The notes beneath the pieces were generated by a model. It was not told the DNA's origin. It saw only the letters and a list, made by a program, of their open reading frames with translations, and searched no databases. The position numbers were made by a program, and so were the translations under genes. From CAZPMC01 sp964587755 (GTDB lineage Bacteria > Bacillota > Clostridia > Acetivibrionales > DTU013), in assembly GCA_964587755.1 (NCBI GenBank), contig CAZPMC010000007.1:1-64000 (forward strand): a stretch of DNA of 64,000 nucleotides, written 5' to 3'. Each line of letters opens with the position of its first letter. Positions within the stretch are counted from its first letter, which is position 1. Positions 36,630 through 45,809 of the stretch are shown here, one piece after another.

Positions 36630-37073
36630 ATGCCCAGGATGACTAATCAAAGCCCAAAAGCCGCTTCAAGCGGAAAACTGGGACTTGCAGCTTTGCTAAG
36701 GGGGTTATTGACGGCGTATATTATAACGATACCTGCATTTATGCTTTTTGCCTTNNNNNNNNNNTTGGCCAATACTGATTTCCCCAACAGGCTGATTACT
36801 CCTGCAGTTGTTATTACAACAATACTGAGTGTTTTGACTGCAGGTCTGGTATCAACTAAAGGGCTAAAAAGTAAAGGCTGGCTCAATGGAAGCATTGTAG
36901 GGGTCATATATATGAGCGTTTTATATTGCTTATCAAGCGTTATATACAATGATTTTTCTATTGACAGATATGTTATAACCATGATGATCATTGGAGTTTT
37001 AACAGGAGCAATAGGCGGCATTATCGGAATAAACTCTAAAGCAAGTGCGAAGAAGAATTTAAGGTTATTTTAA
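36630..37073 (+). CDS. TIGR04086-like four-helix membrane protein, interrupted by an assembly gap
   Basis: 147 residues as written, with four unresolved residues caused by ten Ns at 36755-36764. Four hydrophobic helices and the pattern LRGLLTAYIITIPAFMLFA resemble the clostridial TIGR04086 membrane proteins, which are commonly found just upstream of the SCIFF genes, as here. Both sides of the gap stay in one frame if the gap length is right. Function unknown. Confidence 0.8.
   Translation: MPRMTNQSPKAASSGKLGLAALLRGLLTAYIITIPAFMLFAXXXXLANTDFPNRLITPAVVITTILSVLTAGLVSTKGLKSKGWLNGSIVGVIYMSVLYCLSSVIYNDFSIDRYVITMMIIGVLTGAIGGIIGINSKASAKKNLRLF
36755..36764. other. Assembly gap of ten N
   Basis: Ten undetermined bases inside the first membrane helix of the TIGR04086-like gene. 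The number may be a placeholder, although the reading frame is kept. Confidence 0.98.
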
Positions 37074-37074
37074 C

Positions 37075-37103
37075 TTTCCACTGGAGAACTGGTATGTTAT
37101 AAT
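37075..37103 (+). promoter_or_regulatory. Promoter of the SCIFF precursor
   Basis: TTTCCA (37075-37080), 17 bases, TATAAT (37098-37103), with the SCIFF ATG 27 bases downstream behind GGGGAGG. Confidence 0.65.
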
Positions 37104-37130
37104 AAACAGCGTATGAAGGGGAGGATACAT

Positions 37131-37271
37131 ATGAAGCATATAAAAACAATTTATAGTCAAGCATTAAGAAAAGAGCTTAAAAACAGTGGCTGCGGCGAAT
37201 GCCAGACATCCTGCCAGTCAGCCTGCAAGACGAGCTGTACAGTTGCAAATCAGAAATGTGAAAAAAGGTAA
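37131..37271 (+). CDS. scfA: SCIFF ranthipeptide precursor (six cysteines in forty-five)
   Basis: A 46-residue peptide from ATG 37131, 6 bases after GGGGAGG. The N-terminal leader (MKHIKTIYSQALRKEL) matches the very conserved SCIFF leader. The core has six cysteines at 21, 24, 28, 32, 36 and 43 with intervening Ser, Thr and Ala. In this class a radical SAM enzyme joins cysteine sulphurs to side chains of other residues by thioether bonds. That maturase is the next gene. The final product's role is unknown; the peptide is nearly universal in Clostridia, which argues for a housekeeping or signalling function. Confidence 0.96.
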   Translation: MKHIKTIYSQALRKELKNSGCGECQTSCQSACKTSCTVANQKCEKR

Positions 37272-37298
37272 TGATATTAACGTATTATGAAAGACATG

Positions 37299-37327
37299 AC
37301 AGCGAGGGGCTCATTGCTCCTCGCTGT
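37299..37327 (+). terminator. 12-bp hairpin between SCIFF precursor and maturase
   Basis: ACAGCGAGGGGC (37299-37310) pairs with GCTCCTCGCTGT (37316-37327) around TCATT, with one G-U pair. No U-run follows, so it should allow read-through while protecting or partly ending the short precursor transcript, giving more precursor than enzyme. Confidence 0.65.
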
Positions 37328-37361
37328 TAATGTGTAAATTGACTGTAATGGGGGAACCTGA

Positions 37362-38735
37362 ATGATTCATAAGTTTAAAATGCATAATTGCAATATAGTA
37401 TTGGATGTGAACAGCGGGGCTATTCACAAAGTGGATGATTTATCCTATGAGCTTTTAGATTACATTGATTGGGATGAAAATAGAATTATTGAAAAGTTTT
37501 CTAAGGATTATAGGAGGGAAGATATTTTAGAAGCCCTGTCAGAAATAAAACAGCTTAGGCAAATGGGACAGCTTTTTTCAGAGGATATTTTTGAAGAATA
37601 TGTTTATGATTTTATCGCCAAAAATGAAAAGAACCCGGTTGTAAAGGCATTATGCCTGCATATTGCCCACGATTGCAACTTAAGATGCAGGTATTGCTTT
37701 GCTTCTACCGGAGATTTTGGGACAAGCAGAAAGCTTATGACATTAGAGACAGGTAAAAAGGCTATTGATTTTATTATTGAAAAATCAGGTTCAAGAAGAA
37801 ACCTGGAAATTGATTTTTTTGGGGGAGAGCCGCTATTAAACTTCAATGTAGTTAAGGATATTGTTGAATATGCATTGGAAAAGGGCAAGGCTTTCAATAA
37901 AGTTTTTAGGTTTACGCTCACAACTAATGCAGTTTTACTAAATGATGAGCATAAGGAATTTATTAATAAATATATGGGAAACGTTGTCTTAAGCATTGAT
38001 GGAAGACCCCAGGTCAACGATTATATGAGACAGCGCATTGATTCAAGGGGTACATACTTTGATATATTACCTAAAATAAAAGATCTGGCAGAATCCAGAG
38101 GTCAGGACCGCTACTACGTCAGAGGAACTTTTACCCGGAAAAATCTGGATTTTTCAAAAGATGTATTGCACCTTGCCGATTTAGGCTTTAAGCAAATATC
38201 AGTGGAGCCTGTTGTGGCCGGAGATGACACAGATTATTACATCAGGCAGGAGGATTTGCCTATACTTTTCAAAGAGTATGAGCTTCTTGCGCTTGAGTAT
38301 GTAAACAGACGAAAGAGCTCCGACTGGTTTAATTTCTTTCATTTCATGATAGATTTGGAGAATGGCCCATGTGCATATAAAAAGCTAAAGGGATGTGGCT
38401 CGGCAGATGAATATCTTGCAGTAACACCCGAGGGAGATCTGTATCCATGCCACCAATTTGTCGGTATGGATGAGTTTAAAATGGGCAATGTTAATTTTAG
38501 CACGGAAATAAATAGAGACATAAGAAGAAAATTTGTCGAGCAAACTATTTATTCTAAGCCAGAATGCAAAAAATGCTGGGCGAAATTTTTTTGCAGCGGA
38601 GGATGTGCAGCAAATGCCCTTAAGTCAAACAATTGTCTTACTAAGCCTTATACCATAGGCTGTGAGCTTGAAAAGAAAAGAGTTGAATGTGCTTTATGGG
38701 CAAAGGTAAAGGAATATGAAGCTGGAGAAGAATAA
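37362..38735 (+). CDS. scfB: Thioether-forming SCIFF maturase, radical SAM
   Basis: 457 residues. An N-terminal leader-binding (RRE-like) region spans residues 1-85. The radical SAM cluster motif is Cys105, Cys109, Cys112 (CNLRCRYC), followed by FFGGEPLLNF. The C-terminal SPASM/twitch part carries CGSADEYLAVTPEGDLYPC and the CKKCWAKFFCSGGC cluster. It makes sulphur-to-carbon crosslinks in the peptide encoded just upstream. ATG 37362 follows GGGGGAACC. A HD protein gene follows two bases after the stop. Confidence 0.95.
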   Translation: MIHKFKMHNCNIVLDVNSGAIHKVDDLSYELLDYIDWDENRIIEKFSKDYRREDILEALSEIKQLRQMGQLFSEDIFEEYVYDFIAKNEKNPVVKALCLHIAHDCNLRCRYCFASTGDFGTSRKLMTLETGKKAIDFIIEKSGSRRNLEIDFFGGEPLLNFNVVKDIVEYALEKGKAFNKVFRFTLTTNAVLLNDEHKEFINKYMGNVVLSIDGRPQVNDYMRQRIDSRGTYFDILPKIKDLAESRGQDRYYVRGTFTRKNLDFSKDVLHLADLGFKQISVEPVVAGDDTDYYIRQEDLPILFKEYELLALEYVNRRKSSDWFNFFHFMIDLENGPCAYKKLKGCGSADEYLAVTPEGDLYPCHQFVGMDEFKMGNVNFSTEINRDIRRKFVEQTIYSKPECKKCWAKFFCSGGCAANALKSNNCLTKPYTIGCELEKKRVECALWAKVKEYEAGEE

Positions 38736-38737
38736 GA

Positions 38738-39397
38738 ATGGTTACGATTGATGATGTAAAAAACAATATTGAAATTAAAAACTTTTTATCAATATCAGAA
38801 AACCAAATGAGAGCGCTGGGCTATACAGAGCACTCTTTTAGACATGTGTCACTTGTATCTAAAAATGCAGGAAGAATTCTTGAGGAGCTGGGACATTCCC
38901 AAAGGGATGTTGAACTTGCAAAAATTGCCGGATATCTTCATGACATAGGCAATGCAGTAAACAGGGCAGACCATGCACATTCCGGTGCTATGCTGGCATA
39001 TTATCTGCTTACTAAAATGGGAATGGATTACCATGAGGCTGCTCAGGTAATGCACGCAATAGGTAATCATGATGAGAATACAGGAACAGCAGTAAGCGAT
39101 ATTTCCGCAGCACTTATTCTGGCGGACAAATCGGATGTTCACAGAAGCAGAGTCAGAAATACTGATATTGCAACCTTTGACATACACGACAGGGTAAACT
39201 ACGCGGTTGAAACCTCTGAGATAACTATAAACAACCAGGATAAAACTGCAAATTTAATATTGCAGATTGATACAAATATTTGCCCCGTTATGGATTACTT
39301 CGAAATATTTCTGACTAGAATGACTATGAACAGAAGGGCAGCCGACTTTCTAAACTTGCGTTTCCAACTTTTAATAAATGGTTCTAAGCTCTTATAA
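38738..39397 (+). CDS. HD-domain phosphohydrolase
   Basis: 219 residues. Metal-binding residues are seen in HSFRHVS, GYLHDIGN, HAHSGA, IGNHDENTG and LADKSD, an intact HD pattern with a conserved clostridial C-terminus. The substrate cannot be read from sequence. It starts two bases after the SCIFF maturase stop and probably shares its transcript, so a functional link with the peptide is possible but unproven. Confidence 0.88.
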   Translation: MVTIDDVKNNIEIKNFLSISENQMRALGYTEHSFRHVSLVSKNAGRILEELGHSQRDVELAKIAGYLHDIGNAVNRADHAHSGAMLAYYLLTKMGMDYHEAAQVMHAIGNHDENTGTAVSDISAALILADKSDVHRSRVRNTDIATFDIHDRVNYAVETSEITINNQDKTANLILQIDTNICPVMDYFEIFLTRMTMNRRAADFLNLRFQLLINGSKLL

Positions 39398-39434
39398 TTG
39401 CTTATAACATCTATATTACAAGGTTTTTTAAGTA

Positions 39435-39463
39435 TTGACTGACTTGTCCTATAGATATATAAT
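39435..39463 (+). promoter_or_regulatory. Sigma-A promoter of secDF
   Basis: TTGACT (39435-39440), 17 bases, TATAAT (39458-39463), about 38 bases before the secD start. Confidence 0.85.
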
Positions 39464-39501
39464 AACTTCATGCGGTTAAGAAAAAAGGGGGATTTTTACA
39501 G

Positions 39502-40821
39502 ATGAAAGGAAACAGCGGGTTAAAGTTTTTCCTATGTTTAGCCTTAATCGCCGCACTTGCATATATATGCTTTGCGGGTAACTTTTTTGGCATAAAAATT
39601 CCCGGGGCTAAAGACATTGTACCTGGGATAGATATCAACGGTGGAATTGACGCAATGCTTTATGCTGTCAAGGATGATGGCGGTAAACCAACACAGGATG
39701 AGCTGGATACTGCCAAGGTAATCATTGGAAAAAGACTTGACAAGGTTGGAATACTTGACAGAGAATTAGCTACGGACGTAAATGCAGGAAGAATAATATT
39801 GAGAATACCTTGGGCGGCAAGTGAGACGGAATATGATGCCGATAAGACACTTGACATGATAGGAAAAACTGCCTTGCTTACTTTCCAGGAAGTTGATGAA
39901 GAGCTGATTGATGAGATTGGCAACTATAAGCCTACAGGCAAAATAGTATTACAGGGAACTGATATAGTAGATGCGATTCCGCAAAAGAACATTGATGGTG
40001 GCGGAATGCAGGTAGCACTTACATTAAGTCCTGAGGGAAAAACTAAGTTTGCTGAAGCAACAAAAAGACTTATGTACGAGCCAATAGCCATTTTTATGGA
40101 CGACCAGTTTATTTCGGCACCTATAGTACAATCACATATTACAAACGGGGATGCAAGAATAACCTTAGGCAATAGAAATGACAAAGAAGCAGCAGCTTAT
40201 GCCAAAGAGCTTGCAGATACTATAAGAGCTGGTGCATTACCCTTCAGACTCGAGGCTAAATCAGTCAACTCCATTACCCCGACATTGGGAAAGGGTGCTC
40301 TTGAGATTACTATTAAAGCATTTATAGTGGCATTCATACTTATTTGTGTTTTCATGATTATATATTACAGATTGCCCGGCCTGATCGCTTGCATCACACT
40401 ATTGAGCCTTGCAGTAATGCAGCTTCTGGCAATTTCATGGATAGATATAACTTTAACGCTTCCGGGACTTGCCGGCGTTGTATTATCAGTAGGCATGGGT
40501 GTTGACGCAAACGTCATTATAATCGAAAGAATAAAAGAGGAATTACAAAGCGGTAAGACCCTGCGGGCCTCAGTTGACCTTGGATTTAAAAGAGCATTAG
40601 CGGCAATACTTGACGGTAATCTGACAACTGTTATTGCAGCAGCAATTCTTTATATTTTCGGTACAGGAACAATGATTTCATTTGCCTATACTTTGACAAT
40701 CGGAGTTATTATAAGCTTCTTTACTGCGTTGACACTTACAAGAATTATGCTCAAGGCAGTTGTTGATACAAATATTCTCAATAGTTTATGGCTATATGGT
40801 GTTAAGGAGGTGCAGCAATGA
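39502..40821 (+). CDS. secD: Protein translocase subunit SecD
   Basis: 439 residues, shorter than E. coli SecD but normal for Clostridia. One N-terminal helix, a periplasmic-type domain starting PGIDINGGIDAMLYAV, then five helices containing GMGVDANVIIIERIKEEL and GNLTTVIAAAILYIFGTG. It uses proton motive force to complete export through SecYEG. The stop overlaps the secF start by four bases; AAAAAGGGGG precedes ATG 39502. Confidence 0.96.
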   Translation: MKGNSGLKFFLCLALIAALAYICFAGNFFGIKIPGAKDIVPGIDINGGIDAMLYAVKDDGGKPTQDELDTAKVIIGKRLDKVGILDRELATDVNAGRIILRIPWAASETEYDADKTLDMIGKTALLTFQEVDEELIDEIGNYKPTGKIVLQGTDIVDAIPQKNIDGGGMQVALTLSPEGKTKFAEATKRLMYEPIAIFMDDQFISAPIVQSHITNGDARITLGNRNDKEAAAYAKELADTIRAGALPFRLEAKSVNSITPTLGKGALEITIKAFIVAFILICVFMIIYYRLPGLIACITLLSLAVMQLLAISWIDITLTLPGLAGVVLSVGMGVDANVIIIERIKEELQSGKTLRASVDLGFKRALAAILDGNLTTVIAAAILYIFGTGTMISFAYTLTIGVIISFFTALTLTRIMLKAVVDTNILNSLWLYGVKEVQQ

Positions 40822-41771
40822 TTGACTTAATGGGAAAAAGGAAATATTTCTTTATATTTTCAGCATTGGTACTGCTAGTCACCATAATTGGCCTGTTTGT
40901 TAACGGTATACAGCTGGACATACAGTTCCAGGGAGGTACAATACTTCAGATTGAAATGCCTACTGAAGACTTTGATCTGGATAGAGCGGAAGAGTTAGTA
41001 ATGGAAACAATAGGCAAAAAGGCAACGGTGCAAAAGTCTCAGACCTATAATGCAGAAAGCGGCGAGACAGACATACACCTTTTGGTATTGAACATCGCTA
41101 GTGATAATACATTAAACGAGGCTGAGCGTACAAAGGTTATTGATGCAGTCAAATCCGAGTACAATGTCGAAGATAATCTTAACGTCACAGTAAACAGTGT
41201 TGAGCCCTTTATCGGAGACGAGATAAAGCTAAACTCTTTATATGCTATATTCTGGGCATCGATTCTGATAATCCTGTATGTATGGTACAGGTTTAGGACA
41301 ATGCGCGGGCTTTCGGCAGGTGTTTTTGCAGTACTTGCACTTTTACATGATGTTATGGTCATGTTTTCGGTATATGTTATCTTTCAAATACCCCTCAACG
41401 AGTCGTTTGTCGCTGCAGTTCTGACAATTATCGGTTATTCCATAAATGACACTGTGGTAATATATGACAGAATCAGAGAAAACTCAAAGCTTATGCGTAA
41501 GGCTTCTACCTATGATTTGGTGAACACAAGTGTTGTCCAGTCATTATCAAGGTCTATTAACACATCAGTGACCACATTAATAGCCGTATTGACCTTATAC
41601 GTATTTGCATCAATTTACGGCATTAAGTCCGTTAAGGAATTTACATTGCCATTGACTGTCGGCATTATAAGCGGGGCATACTCATCATTGTTTATTGCCA
41701 GCCCTCTTTATATGGTATGGCAAGAGAGAAAAACGAAGAGAAGAAAAGTCAGAAGAACAGCAAAAGTTTAA
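40818..41771 (+). CDS. secF: Protein translocase subunit SecF
   Basis: 317 residues. First helix, then QFQGGTILQIEM, a short extracytoplasmic part, and five further helices with YSINDTVVIYDRIREN and LSRSINTSVTTLIAVL, the SecF signatures. It forms a complex with SecD and YajC. The C-terminal tail is basic (RKTKRRKVRRTAK). GGAGGTG precedes the ATG. Confidence 0.97.
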   Translation: MIDLMGKRKYFFIFSALVLLVTIIGLFVNGIQLDIQFQGGTILQIEMPTEDFDLDRAEELVMETIGKKATVQKSQTYNAESGETDIHLLVLNIASDNTLNEAERTKVIDAVKSEYNVEDNLNVTVNSVEPFIGDEIKLNSLYAIFWASILIILYVWYRFRTMRGLSAGVFAVLALLHDVMVMFSVYVIFQIPLNESFVAAVLTIIGYSINDTVVIYDRIRENSKLMRKASTYDLVNTSVVQSLSRSINTSVTTLIAVLTLYVFASIYGIKSVKEFTLPLTVGIISGAYSSLFIASPLYMVWQERKTKRRKVRRTAKV

Positions 41772-41778
41772 AGGATAA

Positions 41779-41815
41779 AAATGCCCCCTGTTAAGTATAC
41801 AGGGGGCATTCATTT
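41779..41815. terminator. Terminator after secF
   Basis: ATGCCCCCTGT (41781-41791) and ACAGGGGGCAT (41799-41809) are perfect complements with A- and T-rich flanks, so it can serve both secF and the convergent minus-strand gene. Confidence 0.92.
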
Positions 41816-41827
41816 TAAATGCTTATT

Positions 41828-42097
41828 TTACTTTCTAAATACGATATCCATAACGATACCACCGATTATTGCTTCAGCGGCCAGAGAAAAACTTGTAATT
41901 ACCAGTTTCTTTGAAACCATATCAAAATATGAATCATAGGGAAGTATTGTATAATTAAGTAAAACAAGAACACATCCTATTGTCAGAACGAAAAGACTGA
42001 CATAACAGCCGTATTTTATCAAGGCCTTAGGCAGCTTGTCCAGCTTGTTGAATGCCGATAGGACTCTCTTAAGTTGTCTTGCCAGATTTGACTGCAA
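41828..42097 (-). CDS. Small two-helix membrane protein, unknown
   Basis: 89 residues from the TTG at 42095-42097, 6 bases after GGGGTG; GTG three codons earlier lies on the ribosome site itself. A basic amphipathic start (LARQLKRVLSAFNKLDKLPKA) is followed by a helix (CYVSLFVLTIGCVLVLLNY) and a second hydrophobic stretch near the C-terminus. No family recognised. It is convergent with secF and shares its terminator. Confidence 0.7.
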   Translation of the reverse strand: MQSNLARQLKRVLSAFNKLDKLPKALIKYGCYVSLFVLTIGCVLVLLNYTILPYDSYFDMVSKKLVITSFSLAAEAIIGGIVMDIVFRK

Positions 42098-42264
42098 ACT
42101 AAACACCCCTTTACATAAACTAAACTAAAGCACAGTCACTTCATGTTAACATAATGTAATTTTCAATTCAATATTCAAACATTACCATTTTCATGATATA
42201 ATAATTAGATAAAGGTTAATTATCCTTTAAAAAAACAATATTGGCAGCTATCGGGAGAATTCTT

Positions 42265-43311
42265 ATGAGAAAGTATTTTTTGAGTCTTGATGAATGCGAA
42301 AAAGGAATGCGCATAGCCGAGAACCTGTATAATGAATACGGTGCTGTAATTATAGTTGAAGGAACTGTTTTAGATGATTACATAATAGACCGGATCAAAA
42401 ATATGGGCATAGAAAAAATCAAGGTCTTTGTGTCCTATAAAGATGATATTATATATGCAAGTGGCACCGAATTGTTCAAGGCTCAATATAAAGACAATGT
42501 TAATGCTATAAAAAATATTTTACATGACATTTCAGATGGCAAGCCAATAGATACAAAAAGAATAGATCAAGCTTCTGATTCCATAATATTCCGTATAAAT
42601 GAAAACCGGGATATAGTCAACTGTATTAATGAAATGCGTGATGCCGACCAATATTTGTATACACACAGTGTAAATGTAGCATTACTTTCAATGCTTATTG
42701 GAAAATGGTTGAAATTCGATTATTATAAAATCAAAGCGCTGGTAAATTCAGCACTGCTGCACGATATCGGAAAATCTAAAATCTCTGCGGAAATATTGAA
42801 CAAACCTGGGCCACTGGACGAGTCTGAATTTAATGAGATGAGAAAGCATTCTGCATATGGCTTCAAAATCGCAGAAAATATACAAAATATAAGTGATGGT
42901 GAATTAAAGGGCATTCTGCTTCATCACGAAAGAGAAGATGGCTCAGGATATCCTTTTGGACTTAGAGGCAGCTCTATCCATGTTTTCGCAAAAATTATTG
43001 CAGTTGCTGATGTATATGATGCCATGACTTCAAACCGTTGCTACAAAGAAAAGGAATCGCCATTTGAGGTCATTGAGTATATGGAGAAGCAATGCTTTAA
43101 TGTCCTGGACTACAAAATCGTAAATTTATTTTTGAAAAATATTGCTTCATATTATATTGGTGATTTTATAAAGCTCAGTACAGGAAGCATCGGTGAAATT
43201 GTCCACATAAACCCATATAATGTTTCAAGACCAATTGTGAGGGCTGATGATAATTTTATCGACCTTGCCACTGAAAAGAAGATTAAGATTTTGGAGATTA
43301 TTAATTGCTAA
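42265..43311 (+). CDS. HD-GYP domain phosphodiesterase
   Basis: 348 residues from ATG 42265, 7 bases after GGGAG. The N-terminal 120 residues match the DUF3391-like regulatory part of such proteins. The HD-GYP domain (about 125-290) has LLHDIGK and HHEREDGSGYPFGL, the full signature of cyclic di-GMP phosphodiesterases. It lacks a receiver domain and membrane helices. Expected to lower cyclic di-GMP. A possible promoter TTCAAA-17-TATAAT lies at 42174-42202. Confidence 0.9.
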   Translation: MRKYFLSLDECEKGMRIAENLYNEYGAVIIVEGTVLDDYIIDRIKNMGIEKIKVFVSYKDDIIYASGTELFKAQYKDNVNAIKNILHDISDGKPIDTKRIDQASDSIIFRINENRDIVNCINEMRDADQYLYTHSVNVALLSMLIGKWLKFDYYKIKALVNSALLHDIGKSKISAEILNKPGPLDESEFNEMRKHSAYGFKIAENIQNISDGELKGILLHHEREDGSGYPFGLRGSSIHVFAKIIAVADVYDAMTSNRCYKEKESPFEVIEYMEKQCFNVLDYKIVNLFLKNIASYYIGDFIKLSTGSIGEIVHINPYNVSRPIVRADDNFIDLATEKKIKILEIINC

Positions 43312-43340
43312 TTTTATATCTATAATAATTGACGAGAAAC

Positions 43341-43378
43341 GACGGTTTATTTGATAATAAACTGTCTTTTTCTGTTTT
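43341..43378 (+). terminator. Terminator after the HD-GYP gene
   Basis: GACGGTTTAT (43341-43350) pairs with ATAAACTGTC (43357-43366, one wobble), followed by TTTTTCTGTTTT. Confidence 0.85.
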
Positions 43379-43498
43379 CATGTCGAATAGTGTATTCGTA
43401 AATAGAAATTTCACGAAACATTTTCATATAAAAGATGGTGGCTATAATATATAATAACCTCGGACAGGTCACTCAAATATATGTTTAAGGGGGTAAAT

Positions 43499-43813
43499 AT
43501 GATGGGTGGGAAATTCCTTGAAAAACGTATTACAATAGACCTAGGTGAAGAGAATAAAAAACCGGATTGTTTTTTCGAACTGGAGTATTATCTGCTGGAA
43601 AGCGAAATAAACGAAAGCGAAAAAGAAGAGTCTCGAAAAGTATATGGCATAGAAATTGTTAAAAAGCTTCAAGAGGAATCTGTCGAGATACAAAGATACG
43701 ATGATATTTGTTTTACAAGGGAAAAGACCAGAGGTTTGATTGAATTACTGGCCAAAAATGCAGTTACCCCGGTTACGTTGCCGTATATTCTGGATGATAT
43801 GCTTGGAGCTTAA
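43499..43813 (+). CDS. Small conserved clostridial protein, DUF6514-like
   Basis: 104 residues from ATG 43499 (43502 is also possible) behind AAGGGGGT; an in-frame ATG at 43481 has no ribosome site. Acidic and soluble, with FFELEYYLLESEINE, VYGIEIVKK and REKTRGLIELLAKNAVTPVTLPYILDD. This matches a family of small proteins seen in many Clostridia, tentatively DUF6514. Function unknown. Upstream lies a palindrome CGAATA-GTG-TATTCG (43384-43398) that contains a TGTCGAA. Confidence 0.75.
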   Translation: MMGGKFLEKRITIDLGEENKKPDCFFELEYYLLESEINESEKEESRKVYGIEIVKKLQEESVEIQRYDDICFTREKTRGLIELLAKNAVTPVTLPYILDDMLGA

Positions 43814-43982
43814 AAGCTTCTTATAAATGACATATAAAACATAAGGAAGGTAAAACTCTCTGCTTATTTAACATGAGCTGGGAGTTTTTTTACGAATACA
43901 ATAAATAAAATTTACTTTCTATAAAGAAGGAATATAGTCAATTTTGTCGAACATTAATAAAGTATTAAAGAAAGGATGTTTC

Positions 43983-45782
43983 ATGTATATTAGGTATCCG
44001 GATGAATTAATAGAAGAAATTCGTATTAATAATGATATAGTAGATGTCGTTTCTGAATATGTAAGGCTCGAGAGGCGTGGCAAAAATTATTTTGGACTAT
44101 GCCCTTTTCATAGGGAAAAGACTCCTTCCTTCAGTGTGGAGTCAGGCAAACAGATATTTTACTGTTTCGGCTGCGGAAAGGGTGGAAATGTATTCCGATT
44201 TGTACAGCTGGCAGAAAACCTGGACTACATAGAGGCTGTGAAATTACTTGCCGACAGGGCAAAGATAATGCTTCCTGAGAGTAATGATGAAAAGGCAGCT
44301 GAGAAAGCCAGGCTCAAAAAGATTATACTCAATATAAATCTTTTAGCTGCCAGATACTATAATGACACTCTTAATTCAAAGGCTGGAATGATTGCAGCGG
44401 AGTATCTGAAAAAGCGAGACATTTCAGAGAATACTGCCAGAAAATTCGGCTTAGGATACTCCACCGACGAATGGGAAGGATTATACAGACATCTTAAGTC
44501 AAAGGGAATAGATGAAGAATATATGCTAAAAAGCGGATTGATTGTAAAGAGCGGTAAAGGGAAGCTCTACGATAGATTCAGAGGCAGGCTTATTTTCCCC
44601 ATATTTGACGTAAGAGGAAATGTAATTGCTTTTGGCGGCAGAGTTATGGACAATTCCCTGCCCAAGTATGTCAACTCCAATGAAACTGTAGTTTACAACA
44701 AAGGAAGACATTTATATGCACTGAATTTTGCAAAGAACTCCGCTGATAAAAGAATTATTGTAGTTGAAGGATACATGGATGTTATATCTCTTCACCAAAA
44801 CGGCATAGATAACGCTGTGGCGTCGCTTGGTACGGCTTTGACCGAAAGACAAGGAAGGGTGCTGAAAAAATATGCTGAAGAGGTTATAATATCTTATGAT
44901 TCTGATAGTGCTGGACAAGCTGCTACCATTAGGGGACTTGATTTATTAAACAGCATCGGCTGCAATGTTAAGGTACTGACAATCCCGGATGGCAAGGATC
45001 CTGATGATTTTGTCAGGAATAAAGGTGCCACGGCGTTCAAAAAGCTGGCAGATAGCTCCTTGTCCCTTGTCGAGTATAAGATAATGCTGCTTAAGAAGGA
45101 ACATGATTTAACGACAGCAGAAGGACAAATTAAGTTTCTAAACAAGGTTTCAAGCGTGCTATCTGGGGTAGATAATGAAATCGAGCGGGAAATGTACATT
45201 AAGAAGCTATCAGCCGAATATGAAATATCTGAAGAAGCCATCTTGTCTGAGATTATCAAAAGAACAAAACGGGCTTCTGCAAAAAGCTTAAAGATTGCCA
45301 ATGCTGTAGCGGCAGCAAAGAGAAAAAAACAGGTCGGAGGCGATAAGGAAGCAAAAATTGTGCATAATGAACGATTTATACTGTCGTTATTATGTGTTGA
45401 CAACAGCATATATAATACGCTAAAGGAGCACTATAATCTTGCAATGTTTACTGATGATGAGAATCGGAGAATAGCACAGCTCGTTTTTAAAAAGCTGGAG
45501 CAAAAAGAAGTAATTACTCCCTCAGAGCTGTTAAATATTGTTTCACCCTCTGATTCCGGTGAATTTGCAAGAATTTTAAAAGAAGAATGCTTATGTGATG
45601 ATAATCACAAGGCAATTTTGGGTAAAATTAGGGAGATAGAGATCTTAAGCATTGAGATTAAGCAAAAGCAGATATTAGAAAAATTAAAGGATAAAGATAA
45701 GCTACCAGAAGGAGATGTTGAAAAATTAAAAAGGGAATTCAAGAATTTGACTTTAAAGATGGCAGACATGAAGAGTATATAG
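43983..45782 (+). CDS. dnaG: DNA primase
   Basis: 599 residues from ATG 43983 after AAAGGATG; TTG 43944 would add 13 residues. N-terminal CHC2 zinc finger (CPFHREKTPSFS to CFGCGKGG), TOPRIM core with VVEGYMDVISLHQNG and SYDSDSAGQAA, and a C-terminal helicase-binding part. It makes primers for lagging-strand synthesis. rpoD follows at 27 bases. The rpsU gene of the E. coli-type macromolecular synthesis operon is absent here, as usual in this group. Confidence 0.97.
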   Translation: MYIRYPDELIEEIRINNDIVDVVSEYVRLERRGKNYFGLCPFHREKTPSFSVESGKQIFYCFGCGKGGNVFRFVQLAENLDYIEAVKLLADRAKIMLPESNDEKAAEKARLKKIILNINLLAARYYNDTLNSKAGMIAAEYLKKRDISENTARKFGLGYSTDEWEGLYRHLKSKGIDEEYMLKSGLIVKSGKGKLYDRFRGRLIFPIFDVRGNVIAFGGRVMDNSLPKYVNSNETVVYNKGRHLYALNFAKNSADKRIIVVEGYMDVISLHQNGIDNAVASLGTALTERQGRVLKKYAEEVIISYDSDSAGQAATIRGLDLLNSIGCNVKVLTIPDGKDPDDFVRNKGATAFKKLADSSLSLVEYKIMLLKKEHDLTTAEGQIKFLNKVSSVLSGVDNEIEREMYIKKLSAEYEISEEAILSEIIKRTKRASAKSLKIANAVAAAKRKKQVGGDKEAKIVHNERFILSLLCVDNSIYNTLKEHYNLAMFTDDENRRIAQLVFKKLEQKEVITPSELLNIVSPSDSGEFARILKEECLCDDNHKAILGKIREIEILSIEIKQKQILEKLKDKDKLPEGDVEKLKREFKNLTLKMADMKSI

Positions 45783-45809
45783 TCACAAGAAGGGAAAGGA
45801 GGGCAACCA

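Noticed and set aside
36755..36764. Ten-base gap as a sign of a broken gene
   Set aside because: It is an assembly gap; the frame is kept on both sides and the helix pattern continues.
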